This document shows positions 30,176 to 39,603 of a stretch of DNA of 64,000 nucleotides, piece after piece. The translations under genes were made by a program, and so were the position numbers. The DNA is from an uncultured Holophagaceae bacterium (GTDB taxonomy: Bacteria; Acidobacteriota; Holophagae; Holophagales; Holophagaceae), in assembly GCA_903857495.1 (NCBI GenBank), contig CAIOFF010000060.1:1-64000 (forward strand), read 5' to 3'. The notes beneath the pieces are model-generated. The model made no database searches. It worked only from the letters and a program-made list of their open reading frames with translations, and was not told the DNA's origin. Position 1 is the first letter of the stretch. Each line of letters starts with the position of its first letter.

Positions 30176-32989
30176 ATGACTCGAAATACGAGCAGTCCCT
30201 GGCTCAGTGCACTCGTTCTGGCCCTCGTGGCAGCCCCGGCGGCCCTGGTGGCCCAGACCAGCACCACCGCCGCCCTGGCGGGTGTCATTCGCGATGCCGC
30301 GGGCAATCCCGTGGCCGGCGCCAAGGTGCGCATCAGTTCCGACGCCATGATCGGCGGGGAGAAGGTCACGGTCAGTGCCGCCAACGGCGCCTACCGTTTC
30401 TCGGCGCTGGCGCCAGGCCGCTACAAGATTGTGGTCACCGCCCCCGGCCAGCAGACGCTTTCCATGACTGAGAACCTCGCCCTGGGCCAGACCACTTCCG
30501 GCAACTGGAAGTTCCCGGCCGTGGCCGGCGCGACGGTGGAGATCGTGGCCGCCGCCACCAACGCGGAATCCAGTGCCGTCACCATCACCCAGAACTACAG
30601 CACCGACACCCTGGCCACCATCCCCGTCGAGCGCTCCATCGCCGGCATCATGGACCTCACCCCGGGCGTGAACGGGAACCGGGCCTGGGGCGGCTACTCC
30701 GGTGAGAACGCCTACATGATGGACGGCGTGAACATCAGCGATCCCTCCGGTGGCACCGTCTGGATCTACCCCAACATCGACTGGTTCTCCGAGATCCAGG
30801 TTGCGGGTCTCGGCGCCAATGCCGAGTTCGGCGGCTACATGGGCGGCTTCGTCAATGGGCTCGTCAAGCGCGGCGGCAACACCGTGGAAGGCAGCCTCAC
30901 GGCCTACTACGCGGACTCCAAGTGGCAGGCCAAGATCAACGCCAACCACCCCGACCTGCCGAGTTCGGAAAAGAACATCCTCCCCTCCAAGAACTGGGAC
31001 CTCGCCATAAGCGTCGGCGGCCCCATCATCAAGGACAAGCTCTGGTATTTCGTCTCCGCCGAGCGCATCGAGCAGGACGACACCCCTCCGGGCGCCGAGC
31101 TGCCCCAGCGCAACCAGAAGGTCATGGCCCTGGCCAAGATCACCTGGGCCCCCAGTGTCTCCTCTACTTTGGAGTTCCTGGCTGAGCATGACTATGTTGG
31201 CCGGGACCGGCGCTACATCGACAAGTGGACCATGCCCGTCGCCACGCAGAAGGAGATGGCTCCCAACAAGTCCGTGAGCGTCACCTGGACCCAGACCATC
31301 GACCAGGACAAGGTCCTCACCTTGAAGGCCTTCGGCTACTCAGGACGCTATGACATGCCGGGCTACGGCGGCAACGCCCTGTCCCTGGACACTGCGGACC
31401 TCTACCAGTACGACCCCAAGAAGCCCGCGCGAGAATACTTCAACAACTCCACCTACGAGGACTTCAACTACCGGTCCAGGGCCACCATCCAGGCCACCTT
31501 CGACTGGTTCAAGACGGGACTGTTCACTGCCAATGACAGCCACGCCTTCCGCTTCGGCCTCGAGCGCGAGCAGGCTTCCGACGAAGAGCTGGAGCGCTTC
31601 CCCGGCAACCTGAACCTCAACGCGACCTACGACAACTTCGATGGGCCGCTCTACGGTGACTACATGATCCAAGGCGGCGGCTGGAATGTCCGCCAGCGCG
31701 TGGACCGCCTGGCGGCCTTTGCCCAGGACACCTGGCACGTCAACAGCCGGCTCACGCTCACGCCCGGCGTCCGGTTCGAGCAATTCAAGGCCCGCTTCTA
31801 CGGCGGCGAGAACCTCTGGAACAAGAACACCTATGCCCCCCGCTTCGGCATCAGCTACGCCCTCACCGAGAGCCAGTCGACCATGCTGAAGGCCCACTGG
31901 GGCAAGTACTACGCCGGCTACTCCACCTACTTCATTGACCGCGCCATCCAGAGCGCCATCCCCGTCAAGACCTACTACAGCTGGGGCGACTACCCCACGA
32001 TCCCGAATGTCCTGGACCCGTCCACCTGGCCTGACCACACGCCGGGCACTGCTGACAACTACGCCTATCGGCGCGTCAACGACATCACGGCCGTGGATCC
32101 CAATGCCCGGCAGCCCTATGTCCTTGAGACCACCCTCTCCCTGGACCACCAGTTCAATGCCACCTGGGGCGGCAGCGTCTCCTACGTCTCCCGTGACTGG
32201 AAGGACAGCCTGGTGCGGACAGACACGGCCAGCGATCCCAGGGGCGCCTGGTCCGACTACGTGGATCCCCTGCACCACAAGACCATCAGCATCTACGAAC
32301 CGGGTGTCTACGATGACGGGCTTGATTTCTACACCCCGCACAATAGCTACGTGACCACGAACGCCAGCGATGCCAAGCGCAAGTACGAGGCGGTTTCCGT
32401 TTCCCTCGACCGGAAGCTGGCCAACAACTGGAGTCTGAACGTCAGCTACACCCACGCTACGCTCAAGGGCAACATCCAGCGCGCGGACAGCTACGACAAG
32501 GTCTACTACAACAAAAACCTGATGGTCAATTCCTACGGGAACCTCCCCGGCGTCAACGATCACGAGATCAAGGCCCGGGGCAGCTACGAGTTCCCCTGGC
32601 ACATGCGCATCTCCGGAACCTTCACCTACCTGAGCGGCACCCATTGGACGCCCACCTATAGGACGCCGAGTGGCTGGGGCAACAGCGACTGGGGCAATTT
32701 CAACGGCCAGCGCTACTTCGTGAACACGGAAGCCCTCGGCAGCGAGACCTATCCCAGCCGCACCCTCCTGGACCTCCGTTTGACCCAGCAGATCGCCCTC
32801 AACAAGAGCTCCCGCCTGGAAGTCTTTGGGGAAGTCCTCAACGTGCTGAACCGGCAGGCCCCTTTGTCCTACAACACCAGGGTGAACGCCAGCAACTCTG
32901 ACACCTCGAGCATGTATGTCGACTACAAGTACCCGACCGCGCTGGATGCCGGTCGCCGCATTCAGCTGGGCCTCCGCCTGACGTTCTAG
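30176..32989 (+). CDS. TonB-dependent receptor with carboxypeptidase-regulatory-like N-domain (Oar type)
   Basis: A 937-aa outer-membrane receptor. The signal peptide spans about 1-26 (VALVAQ end). Residues about 33-115 form a carboxypeptidase-regulatory-like beta-sandwich (AALAGVIRDAAGNPVAGAKV, GAYRFSALAPGRYKI). The plug domain follows (ATIPVERSIAGIMDLTPGV, YMMDGVNISDP), then a beta-barrel rich in alternating aromatic strands ending in LGLRLTF. It imports large substrates across the outer membrane using TonB energy. No TonB or ExbBD genes are nearby. It is followed by a terminator and then the peptidase genes, suggesting uptake of peptides or cyanophycin products. Confidence 0.92.
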   Translation: MTRNTSSPWLSALVLALVAAPAALVAQTSTTAALAGVIRDAAGNPVAGAKVRISSDAMIGGEKVTVSAANGAYRFSALAPGRYKIVVTAPGQQTLSMTENLALGQTTSGNWKFPAVAGATVEIVAAATNAESSAVTITQNYSTDTLATIPVERSIAGIMDLTPGVNGNRAWGGYSGENAYMMDGVNISDPSGGTVWIYPNIDWFSEIQVAGLGANAEFGGYMGGFVNGLVKRGGNTVEGSLTAYYADSKWQAKINANHPDLPSSEKNILPSKNWDLAISVGGPIIKDKLWYFVSAERIEQDDTPPGAELPQRNQKVMALAKITWAPSVSSTLEFLAEHDYVGRDRRYIDKWTMPVATQKEMAPNKSVSVTWTQTIDQDKVLTLKAFGYSGRYDMPGYGGNALSLDTADLYQYDPKKPAREYFNNSTYEDFNYRSRATIQATFDWFKTGLFTANDSHAFRFGLEREQASDEELERFPGNLNLNATYDNFDGPLYGDYMIQGGGWNVRQRVDRLAAFAQDTWHVNSRLTLTPGVRFEQFKARFYGGENLWNKNTYAPRFGISYALTESQSTMLKAHWGKYYAGYSTYFIDRAIQSAIPVKTYYSWGDYPTIPNVLDPSTWPDHTPGTADNYAYRRVNDITAVDPNARQPYVLETTLSLDHQFNATWGGSVSYVSRDWKDSLVRTDTASDPRGAWSDYVDPLHHKTISIYEPGVYDDGLDFYTPHNSYVTTNASDAKRKYEAVSVSLDRKLANNWSLNVSYTHATLKGNIQRADSYDKVYYNKNLMVNSYGNLPGVNDHEIKARGSYEFPWHMRISGTFTYLSGTHWTPTYRTPSGWGNSDWGNFNGQRYFVNTEALGSETYPSRTLLDLRLTQQIALNKSSRLEVFGEVLNVLNRQAPLSYNTRVNASNSDTSSMYVDYKYPTALDAGRRIQLGLRLTF

Positions 32990-33011
32990 GTTCCGTCGCC
33001 TGACAAAAGGC

Positions 33012-33037
33012 AGTGCCGGGCCTTCGGGCCCGGCACT
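33012..33037 (+). terminator. Terminator-like hairpin after the receptor gene
   Basis: An 11-bp perfect stem (AGTGCCGGGCC and its complement) closes a TTCG loop, 23 bases after the receptor stop. There is no long T-run, so it may be only a partial terminator before the cyanophycinase gene. Confidence 0.65.
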
Positions 33038-33063
33038 TGTCTTCCGCCTCCTCAAGGAGTCCT

Positions 33064-33888
33064 ATGTTCCGGTTGGTTGCCCTCCTGTGCTGCGCCTGCC
33101 TCCTGGGGGCAGACACACCCAAGGGCACCCTGGTCATCGTGGGCGGCGGGGGCATGCCCCAGCCGATCCTCGACGCCTTCCTGCAGGCCTCCGGCGGGAA
33201 GGGTGGCACCGTGGGCATCATCCCCACCTCCACCAGCGACCCCGATGGTGCGCTGAAGGAGTGGAAGGATGACCTCGAAAAGGTGGGCCTCACCATGGTT
33301 CCCCTGGACGTTCGCAGCCGGGAGCAGGCCTCCGACCCCGAGCTGCTGGCCCGCGCCCGAACCTGCACGGGCTTCTGGTTCTCGGGAGGCGACCAGAACC
33401 GCGTGGGTGACAAGATCGTCGGCACCCCGCTGCAGAAGGTTGTCCGCGAACGGTACGAGGCGGGCGCCTGCATCGGCGGCACCAGCGCCGGAGCCGCCAT
33501 CATGTCCAAGGTCATGCTCACGGGCGATGACCGCCACGGCAAGGAGGCCCTCTCCGAGTTCGGACCGGGCGCCTACCAGACCCGCGAAGGCATGGGCTTC
33601 CTGCCGGAAGGCGTCATCGTGGACCAGCACTTCCTCCGGCGCAGTCGCGAGAACCGCCTCTTCAGCGTGGTCATGGGGCGCCCCGACCTGCTGGGCCTCG
33701 GCATCGACGAGGCCACGGCCCTGGTCGTGAAAAATGGGCAGGCCCAGGTCCTGGGGAACCGCTCGGTCATGGTCTTCGATCCCGCGGGCATGACCGTCCT
33801 GGGCGAGTCCTTCCAGAACCTTCGCATCCACGTGCTGCGGGTCGGGCAGTCCATCGACCTGGCCACCCGCAAGGTCAGCCAACCCTAG
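33064..33888 (+). CDS. Exported cyanophycinase (peptidase family S51)
   Basis: A 274-aa serine peptidase from the ATG at 33064 with an AAGGAG site. A hydrophobic signal (about 1-17) suggests export; cyanobacterial CphB proteins of similar length are cytoplasmic. Conserved elements are VIVGGGG, the FSGGDQNR loop, and the nucleophile elbow GGTSAGAA with Ser141. The FLPEGVIVDQHFLRRSRENRL segment is typical of cyanophycinases. They cut cyanophycin (multi-L-arginyl-poly-L-aspartate) to beta-Asp-Arg dipeptides. Its position upstream of isoaspartyl dipeptidase strongly supports this reading. Confidence 0.9.
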   Translation: MFRLVALLCCACLLGADTPKGTLVIVGGGGMPQPILDAFLQASGGKGGTVGIIPTSTSDPDGALKEWKDDLEKVGLTMVPLDVRSREQASDPELLARARTCTGFWFSGGDQNRVGDKIVGTPLQKVVRERYEAGACIGGTSAGAAIMSKVMLTGDDRHGKEALSEFGPGAYQTREGMGFLPEGVIVDQHFLRRSRENRLFSVVMGRPDLLGLGIDEATALVVKNGQAQVLGNRSVMVFDPAGMTVLGESFQNLRIHVLRVGQSIDLATRKVSQP

Positions 33889-33923
33889 GTCGTCCACCCC
33901 AACCAACCGCAAGGAGAAGGAAA

Positions 33924-35408
33924 TTGACCACTAAGGGGCGGATGATCCTCGTCTTCCTGCTTGCGGCAGTCAGTCTCGGAGCGGCTGTGAAGGCCCCTTT
34001 CCCGGCCGATCACCGGCAGATGAGCAAAACGGTCTCCTACGCAGAGATGGTTGCCTTTCTCGGTGCTGTGGCAAAACCAGGGTTCATCACCGTCACGGAA
34101 GAGGGCCGCACCCACCAGGGCCGCCAGGTCCTTCTGGTGCACCTGAACCGCGGCGGCGCCAGGGCGCGCTTCCGGGTGCTCTACTACGCCCAGCAGCACG
34201 GCGACGAGGTGGCGGGCAAGGATGCGCTCCTGACCCTGATCCGGGACATCGCCCAGCACCCGGAGTTGCTGCCGGAGGACGTGGACCTCTACCTCATGCC
34301 CATGCTGAATCCCGATGGGGCCGAGGCCCACCGCCGCCTGAACGGGGCCGGCGAGGACCTGAACCGGGACCACCTCCTGCTGGCCCAGCCCGAGACCCAG
34401 GCCCTGCACCGCGTGGCCCGGCGCGTCCGCCCCCACCTGGCCGTGGACAGCCACGAGTTTGGGCGGGATGGGAAGGACTACACCGACCGGGGCTGGGAGG
34501 CCTGGCCCCTCATCACCATGGACGCCGCCAACCATCCCCTCATCCCCGACTACCTCAAGGCTGCGGGCCTGGATGCGGTAGCCGCCGCCGCGCCCCTGCA
34601 GAAGAAGGCCGGTCATGCCTACGCCCGCTACAGCGTGGGCGGGCCCCCGCCGGACGAGGAGATTCGCCCCTCCACGCCGGAGGTCGATGACGGCCGCAAC
34701 GGCATGGGCACCCTGGGGGCCCTGTCCTTCATCATCGAGGCCGGCGTCCGGCACCGGGCCAAGGAACCCCAAGCGGACCTGGGCGCGCGGGTGGACGGCT
34801 ACCGCATCCTCTACCGCCACCTCCTCGGCGGCCGCGCCTGGCGCGACCGCGTCTTCAAGCTCGCCGAGCGCGCCCGCCGCGAGCCCCTGCCGCCCTTCAT
34901 CGCCACCAACACCTTCTGGGCGAACCTGGGCGGGAAGATTACCTTCGTGAAGGTGGTGGAGACCGCCACGGGCCGGGTGCTCGAGGTGCCCACCGCCAAC
35001 GCCATGACCGACCTGGTGGTGAAGGGCAGCGTCCCCACGCCCCGGGCCTATGCCATCGAACCCAGCGTCGCGGCGCGCTTCCTGCCCGTGCTCCAGGCTC
35101 AGGGGCTGCGCTACGAGACCCTCACCGCACCCCGGCGGGCGCGGGTCGAGCGGGTCCGCCTGCTCCGCCTGGAGGAGCCCTACGACGACCTCTACCAGCG
35201 CTACAAGGACCGGCAGATCGTCGAGCGCCTGGCCCCGGCCGACCTGGACCTGCCCGCGGGCACCCTCGTCGTGCCGCTTGACCAGGACCTGAGCCGCCGG
35301 GCCATCCAGGTGCTGGAGCCCTGCCTGCTATATGGCCTCTACGGCTACCCTGGCTTCCGTGAGTCGGCGAAACCCGGCGCCTTCCTGCCTGTGTCCCGCC
35401 TCTTCTGA
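33924..35408 (+). CDS. Exported M14-family zinc carboxypeptidase
   Basis: A 494-aa enzyme. A TTG at 33924 with an AAGGAG site is used; an ATG at 33942 is the alternative. The signal peptide spans about 1-22. Zinc ligands are visible as His92 and Glu95 (HGDE) and His177 (DSHEFG). Asn147-Arg148 bind the substrate carboxylate and Glu272 (FIIEAG) is the catalytic base. The C-terminal 200 residues carry no clear domain. In this cluster it could release C-terminal arginine or other residues from imported or secreted peptides, by inference. Confidence 0.88.
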   Translation: MTTKGRMILVFLLAAVSLGAAVKAPFPADHRQMSKTVSYAEMVAFLGAVAKPGFITVTEEGRTHQGRQVLLVHLNRGGARARFRVLYYAQQHGDEVAGKDALLTLIRDIAQHPELLPEDVDLYLMPMLNPDGAEAHRRLNGAGEDLNRDHLLLAQPETQALHRVARRVRPHLAVDSHEFGRDGKDYTDRGWEAWPLITMDAANHPLIPDYLKAAGLDAVAAAAPLQKKAGHAYARYSVGGPPPDEEIRPSTPEVDDGRNGMGTLGALSFIIEAGVRHRAKEPQADLGARVDGYRILYRHLLGGRAWRDRVFKLAERARREPLPPFIATNTFWANLGGKITFVKVVETATGRVLEVPTANAMTDLVVKGSVPTPRAYAIEPSVAARFLPVLQAQGLRYETLTAPRRARVERVRLLRLEEPYDDLYQRYKDRQIVERLAPADLDLPAGTLVVPLDQDLSRRAIQVLEPCLLYGLYGYPGFRESAKPGAFLPVSRLF

Positions 35409-35441
35409 ACCCGCTCCGGATCGCATCCGGCTGGAGTTCCC

Positions 35442-36608
35442 ATGCTGCTGCTCATCAAAAACGTGGAAGTCTACGCGCCCGACCCCGGCGGCACCTGCGA
35501 CCTGCTGATCGGTGGCGGGAAGATCCTCCGCATGGAAGCGGACATCCGCATCCCCCGCAAGTATTGCGAGGTCATCGACGGCCGAAACCACAAGGCCGTG
35601 CCCGGCTTCATCGATGGCCACGTACACATCATGGGCGGCGGCGGCGAGGGCGGCTTCGCCACGCGCACGCCGGGCCTGCCCCTCACGGACGCCATCCTGG
35701 GCGGCGTCACCACCGTGGTGGGCTGCCTGGGCACCGACGGCTACACGCGCAACATGGCGGGCCTGCTGGCCAAGGCCAAGGGCCTGGAAGAAGAGGGCCT
35801 CAGCACCTTCATCTACTCCGGCTCCTACGGGCTGCCCCTGCGCACCCTCATGCCCAGCCTCGAGGAGGATCTCCTCTTCATCGACAAGGTGATCGGGGCC
35901 GGTGAGGTGGCCCTCTCGGACCACCGCTCCAGCCAGCCCACCTTCGAGGCCTTCGCCCAGCTGGTGGCCATGGCCCGGCGGGGCGGGATGCTCTCGGGCA
36001 AGGCCGGCATCGTCAATGTCCACCTGGGCGACGGCGCCCGGGGCCTGGACTTCCTGCGGCGCATTGCCGCCGAGACGGAGCTGCCCCTCACCCAGATGTG
36101 GCCCACGCACATCAACCGCAACCCGCACCTCTTCGAGGAGGGCATCGCCCACGCCAAGGCCGGCGGCTTCGTGGACTTCACCACCTCGACCCTGGCCTCC
36201 TACCTCGAGGACGGCGAGATCCCCTGCGCCAAGGCCCTGCGCCGAATGCTCGAGGCCGGCGTGGATCCGGGCCGGATCACCTTCACCTCTGACGGCCAGG
36301 GCAGCCTGCCGGACTGGGACCGGAACGGCCGTCTGCAGGACATCTCCGTGGGCCGGGTCACCTCGCTGTTCCCGGCGGTGCGCGAGGCGGTGCAGGCCGA
36401 GGGGCTCGCCCTCGAGACCGCCCTCCGGGTGATCACCGCCAACCCCGCCCGCATCCTGAAGCTGCGCAGCAAGGGCCAGCTGGCTCCGGGCATGGACGCG
36501 GACGTGGTGCTGCTCAGTGCGAAGGATCTGGAAGTCCGCAGCGTCGTGGCCAAGGGCCAGCTGCTGATGAAGGCCGGCCGCCCCCTGACCAAGGGGAGGT
36601 TCGAGTGA
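35442..36608 (+). CDS. iadA: Isoaspartyl dipeptidase (beta-aspartyl peptidase)
   Basis: A 388-aa amidohydrolase close in length and pattern to E. coli IadA. Metal ligands are His60 and His62 (GHVH), His194, His223 and Asp284 (TSDGQGS). The segment IGAGEVALSDHRSS aligns with the E. coli stretch holding the carboxylated lysine, but shows Glu155 instead. It hydrolyses beta-aspartyl dipeptides such as beta-Asp-Arg, the cyanophycinase product, to free amino acids. There is no signal peptide, so it acts in the cytoplasm after dipeptide import. Its stop overlaps the transporter GTG (GTGA). Confidence 0.92.
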   Translation: MLLLIKNVEVYAPDPGGTCDLLIGGGKILRMEADIRIPRKYCEVIDGRNHKAVPGFIDGHVHIMGGGGEGGFATRTPGLPLTDAILGGVTTVVGCLGTDGYTRNMAGLLAKAKGLEEEGLSTFIYSGSYGLPLRTLMPSLEEDLLFIDKVIGAGEVALSDHRSSQPTFEAFAQLVAMARRGGMLSGKAGIVNVHLGDGARGLDFLRRIAAETELPLTQMWPTHINRNPHLFEEGIAHAKAGGFVDFTTSTLASYLEDGEIPCAKALRRMLEAGVDPGRITFTSDGQGSLPDWDRNGRLQDISVGRVTSLFPAVREAVQAEGLALETALRVITANPARILKLRSKGQLAPGMDADVVLLSAKDLEVRSVVAKGQLLMKAGRPLTKGRFE

Positions 36609-38041
36609 GCACGCCAGAAGCCACCACGCCGGAGGCACCCCCCGCCCGGCAGATGCCCCACACCCTGGTGATCGTCGGGGCCCTGATCGTCCTGGTGCTG
36701 GTGCTGTCCTGGCTCATCCCCTCGGGCGAGTACCAGCGCACCGCCGTGGAGACCAGCGAGGGCGTCCGGAAGGTCACCATCCCCGGGACCTTCCAGCTGG
36801 TGCCCAAGGTCATGCTGGGCCTCCAGGCCCTGCTGCTGGCGCCCATCAAGGGCTTCCTGGACGGGTCCCTGCTCATCTGCTTCCTGCTGGTGATCGGCGG
36901 CACCTTCGCCGTGTTCCAGGAGACCGGAGCCGTGGAGTCGGGCATCTGCGGGCTGACGGACGTCCTGGCCCGGCGGCCCGCCCTGAAAGGTCTGGTGATC
37001 CCGGTCCTGATGACGGTGTTCTCCCTGGCTGGCGGCATCTTCGGCATGGCTGAGGAGATCATCCCCTTCGTCATCATCTTCATCCCCCTGGCCCGCCGCC
37101 TGGGCTACGACTCCATCGTGGGGATCTGCATCCCGTTCCTGGGGGCGGCTGCGGGCTTCGCGGCGGCCTTCTTCAACCCCTTCACCGTCGGCATCGCCCA
37201 GAGCATCGCCGGGCTGCCGCTCTACTCCGGCCTCGCCTACCGCCTGGTCACCTGGGTCATCGGCACCACTGTGGTGATCACCTACGTGATGCTCTACGCC
37301 CGCCGCGTGAAGCGGGACCCGACCCTCAGCCCGGTCTATGACCTGGATCTCGAGCGGGGCAGCCTCTCCGAGACTTCCACTGGCCCCGGCTGGGATGCCC
37401 GCAAGATCGCCTCACTGGTCCTCTTCGCCGGCTGCATGCTGCTGCTGGTGGTGGGTGTGCTGCGCTGGAAGTGGTACATGGAGGAGATCGCGGTGCTGTT
37501 CTTCGGCATGGGCATCGCCCTCGGCGTGGTGGGCGGCCTCAGCCCCAGCCGCATCGCCGCGGTCTTCGTGGTCGGGGCCAAGGACATGGTGAGCGTGGTC
37601 TTCATCGTGGCCTGCGCCCGCGCCCTGCTGATCATCGCCCAGGACGCCCGCATCATGGACACGATGCTCTTCGCCGCCTCCAAGGCCATGGCCATGCTGC
37701 CCCGGGTGGTGGTGGCCCAGGTGATGTTCCTGATCCAGTCCGGGATCAACTTCCTCATCCACTCGGGCACGGCCCAGGCCGCCCTGACCATGCCCATCAT
37801 GGCGCCCCTCTCGGACCTGGTGGGCGTCACGCGCCAGACGGCAGTCTACGCCTTCCAGCTCTGCGAGTTCGTGAACCCCATCCTGCCCACCTCCGCCGTC
37901 ACCATGGGCGTGCTGGGGGCCGCGAAGATCCCCTGGGACAAGTGGGCGCGCTGGTTCCTGCCCCTCCTGGTGATCCTGCTGCTGCTCAGCTTCTTGATGC
38001 TCATTCCGCCGGTGCTGTTCTTCCACTGGGGCCCCGCGTGA
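36605..38041 (+). CDS. YfcC/DcuC-family membrane transporter
   Basis: A 478-aa membrane protein with about 12 TM segments, of the C4-dicarboxylate anaerobic carrier (YfcC) family. Diagnostic stretches are the GGTFAVFQETGAVE helix, the GGIFGMAEEIIPF loop, NFLIHSGTAQAALTMPIMAPLSDL and FQLCEFVNPILPTS. Members move dicarboxylates, basic amino acids or peptides. The GTG overlaps the iadA stop and its own stop overlaps the M28 peptidase GTG, so the three are translated together. Import of beta-aspartyl dipeptides or aspartate is the likely role here, by inference. Confidence 0.9.
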   Translation: MSTPEATTPEAPPARQMPHTLVIVGALIVLVLVLSWLIPSGEYQRTAVETSEGVRKVTIPGTFQLVPKVMLGLQALLLAPIKGFLDGSLLICFLLVIGGTFAVFQETGAVESGICGLTDVLARRPALKGLVIPVLMTVFSLAGGIFGMAEEIIPFVIIFIPLARRLGYDSIVGICIPFLGAAAGFAAAFFNPFTVGIAQSIAGLPLYSGLAYRLVTWVIGTTVVITYVMLYARRVKRDPTLSPVYDLDLERGSLSETSTGPGWDARKIASLVLFAGCMLLLVVGVLRWKWYMEEIAVLFFGMGIALGVVGGLSPSRIAAVFVVGAKDMVSVVFIVACARALLIIAQDARIMDTMLFAASKAMAMLPRVVVAQVMFLIQSGINFLIHSGTAQAALTMPIMAPLSDLVGVTRQTAVYAFQLCEFVNPILPTSAVTMGVLGAAKIPWDKWARWFLPLLVILLLLSFLMLIPPVLFFHWGPA

Positions 38042-39600
38042 GCCTGCGTTCCCTCGCCCTCCTGGCGCTGCTGGCCAGCGGGGCGCTGGCCCAGGGCACC
38101 GCGCCTGATGCCACTGCGGACTTCATCCGGGTCACCACATTTGAGCCCCTGCCTGCGCCCCTGGCCGGCCTGGTGGACGGCCTGGAGGCTTCGCGCCTCA
38201 AGGCGCACATCGCCTTCCTCAGCGACCCGCGGCGTGAGGGCCGGGGCCTGGGCACCCGCGGCCTCGAAGCCACGGTGCATTACCTGCAGGAGCAGGTGCA
38301 GGCCGCGGGCCTGATGCCGCTTGGCTCCACCTATCTCCAGCCGGTGCCGCTGCGCGAGGTACGGCCCGGCCAGGGCACCGTCCGGCTGAGCCTGGGCAAG
38401 TCCAGCCTCGCCTTCCGCGCAGGCCGGGACGCCGTCCTCCCTGCCCTGGCCCCAGGCAAGCTCGAGGGTCCCTGCGTCTATGTCGGCCTCGGCATCCAGG
38501 AGCCCACCCTGGGCCACGACGACTTCCGGGGCCTCGATGTGCGCGGCAAGGTGGTGATCTTCCGCGATGGCATCCCGTCCGGCGCCGCCTGGCGGAAGGC
38601 CGAGCTGCTCGAGAAATACCTCTCCAGCCGCCCCGCGGACCGCTACGACGCCCGCTTGGCCCTGCTGGAGAAGCTGGGCGCCCGGGCGGCCATTGCCCTG
38701 GAGGAGGGCCTCGACCAGCGCATCCGGGCAGGCAAGGAGCCAGCCCTGCCCTACTTCCTGGCGGCACCCGGCGTCCCCACCTCCGGCGAACCACCCCTGG
38801 CCCGGCTGGCGCTCACCCCGGAGCTCCGCGCCCTGTTGGAGACAGCTCCGGAAGGCAAGGCCAGCCTCGAGATCCGGGGCCGGGTGCAGACGCTCCAGGG
38901 CCAGAACGTGCTCGCCCGCCTGGAGGGCTCGGACCCCGCCCTGCGCCGGGAGGCCATCCTGCTCGGCGCCCACATGGACCACCTGGGCATGCCCGCGGGT
39001 GTGCTGCATCCGGGCGCCGATGACAACGCCTCGGGCGTGGCGGCGCTGCTGGAAATCCTGAGGAACTTTGCGGCCAGTCCCCTTCGGCCCAAGCGCACGT
39101 TGCTGTTCGCCTTCTGGACCGGGGAGGAAGAGGGCAAGTTCGGCTCGGGCCACTACACCCGCCAGCCCCGCTGGCCCCTGGCCACCACCGGTGCCTACCT
39201 GAACCTGGACATGATCGGCCATCCCTGGCCCGCGGAAGCCCTTCGGTCCCTGGTGGCAGAGGCGGGCCTCAAGCAGCCGCAGGCCTTCCTCGACGGCCTC
39301 GCGCCCACCCACTTCGCTGAGCCAGGCCTCAGCACCAGCCACCGGGAGCTCGGCCCGATCCTCGCCCGAGCCGGCCGAGGCACCGGCATGTCCCTGCACC
39401 TGGACTGGACCGATGGCAAGAGCGGCGGCAGCGACTACCGGGACTTCGCCCGGCGGGAGGTGCCCTTCGTGCGCTTCTTCGGCGACTACTTCCCGGACTA
39501 CCACAAGCCCGGCGACACCCTCGACCAGTTGGATCCCGAGCAGGTGCGCCGCATGGCCCGCCTCGTCCTCGCCACCGCCTGGCTCCTGGCCGATCGGTGA
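38038..39600 (+). CDS. Exported M28-family zinc aminopeptidase
   Basis: A 520-aa peptidase from a GTG overlapping the transporter stop. The signal peptide (about 1-18) ends GALAQG. A long non-catalytic segment includes a PA-like insertion (about 130-270). The catalytic domain shows GAHMDHLG with the metal His/Asp, GADDNASG with the second Asp, the TGEEEGKFGSGHY glutamates and a late His (DYHKPGDT). It removes N-terminal residues from peptides in the periplasm. It completes the peptidase set of this locus. Confidence 0.9.
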   Translation: MSLRSLALLALLASGALAQGTAPDATADFIRVTTFEPLPAPLAGLVDGLEASRLKAHIAFLSDPRREGRGLGTRGLEATVHYLQEQVQAAGLMPLGSTYLQPVPLREVRPGQGTVRLSLGKSSLAFRAGRDAVLPALAPGKLEGPCVYVGLGIQEPTLGHDDFRGLDVRGKVVIFRDGIPSGAAWRKAELLEKYLSSRPADRYDARLALLEKLGARAAIALEEGLDQRIRAGKEPALPYFLAAPGVPTSGEPPLARLALTPELRALLETAPEGKASLEIRGRVQTLQGQNVLARLEGSDPALRREAILLGAHMDHLGMPAGVLHPGADDNASGVAALLEILRNFAASPLRPKRTLLFAFWTGEEEGKFGSGHYTRQPRWPLATTGAYLNLDMIGHPWPAEALRSLVAEAGLKQPQAFLDGLAPTHFAEPGLSTSHRELGPILARAGRGTGMSLHLDWTDGKSGGSDYRDFARREVPFVRFFGDYFPDYHKPGDTLDQLDPEQVRRMARLVLATAWLLADR

Positions 39601-39603
39601 ACC

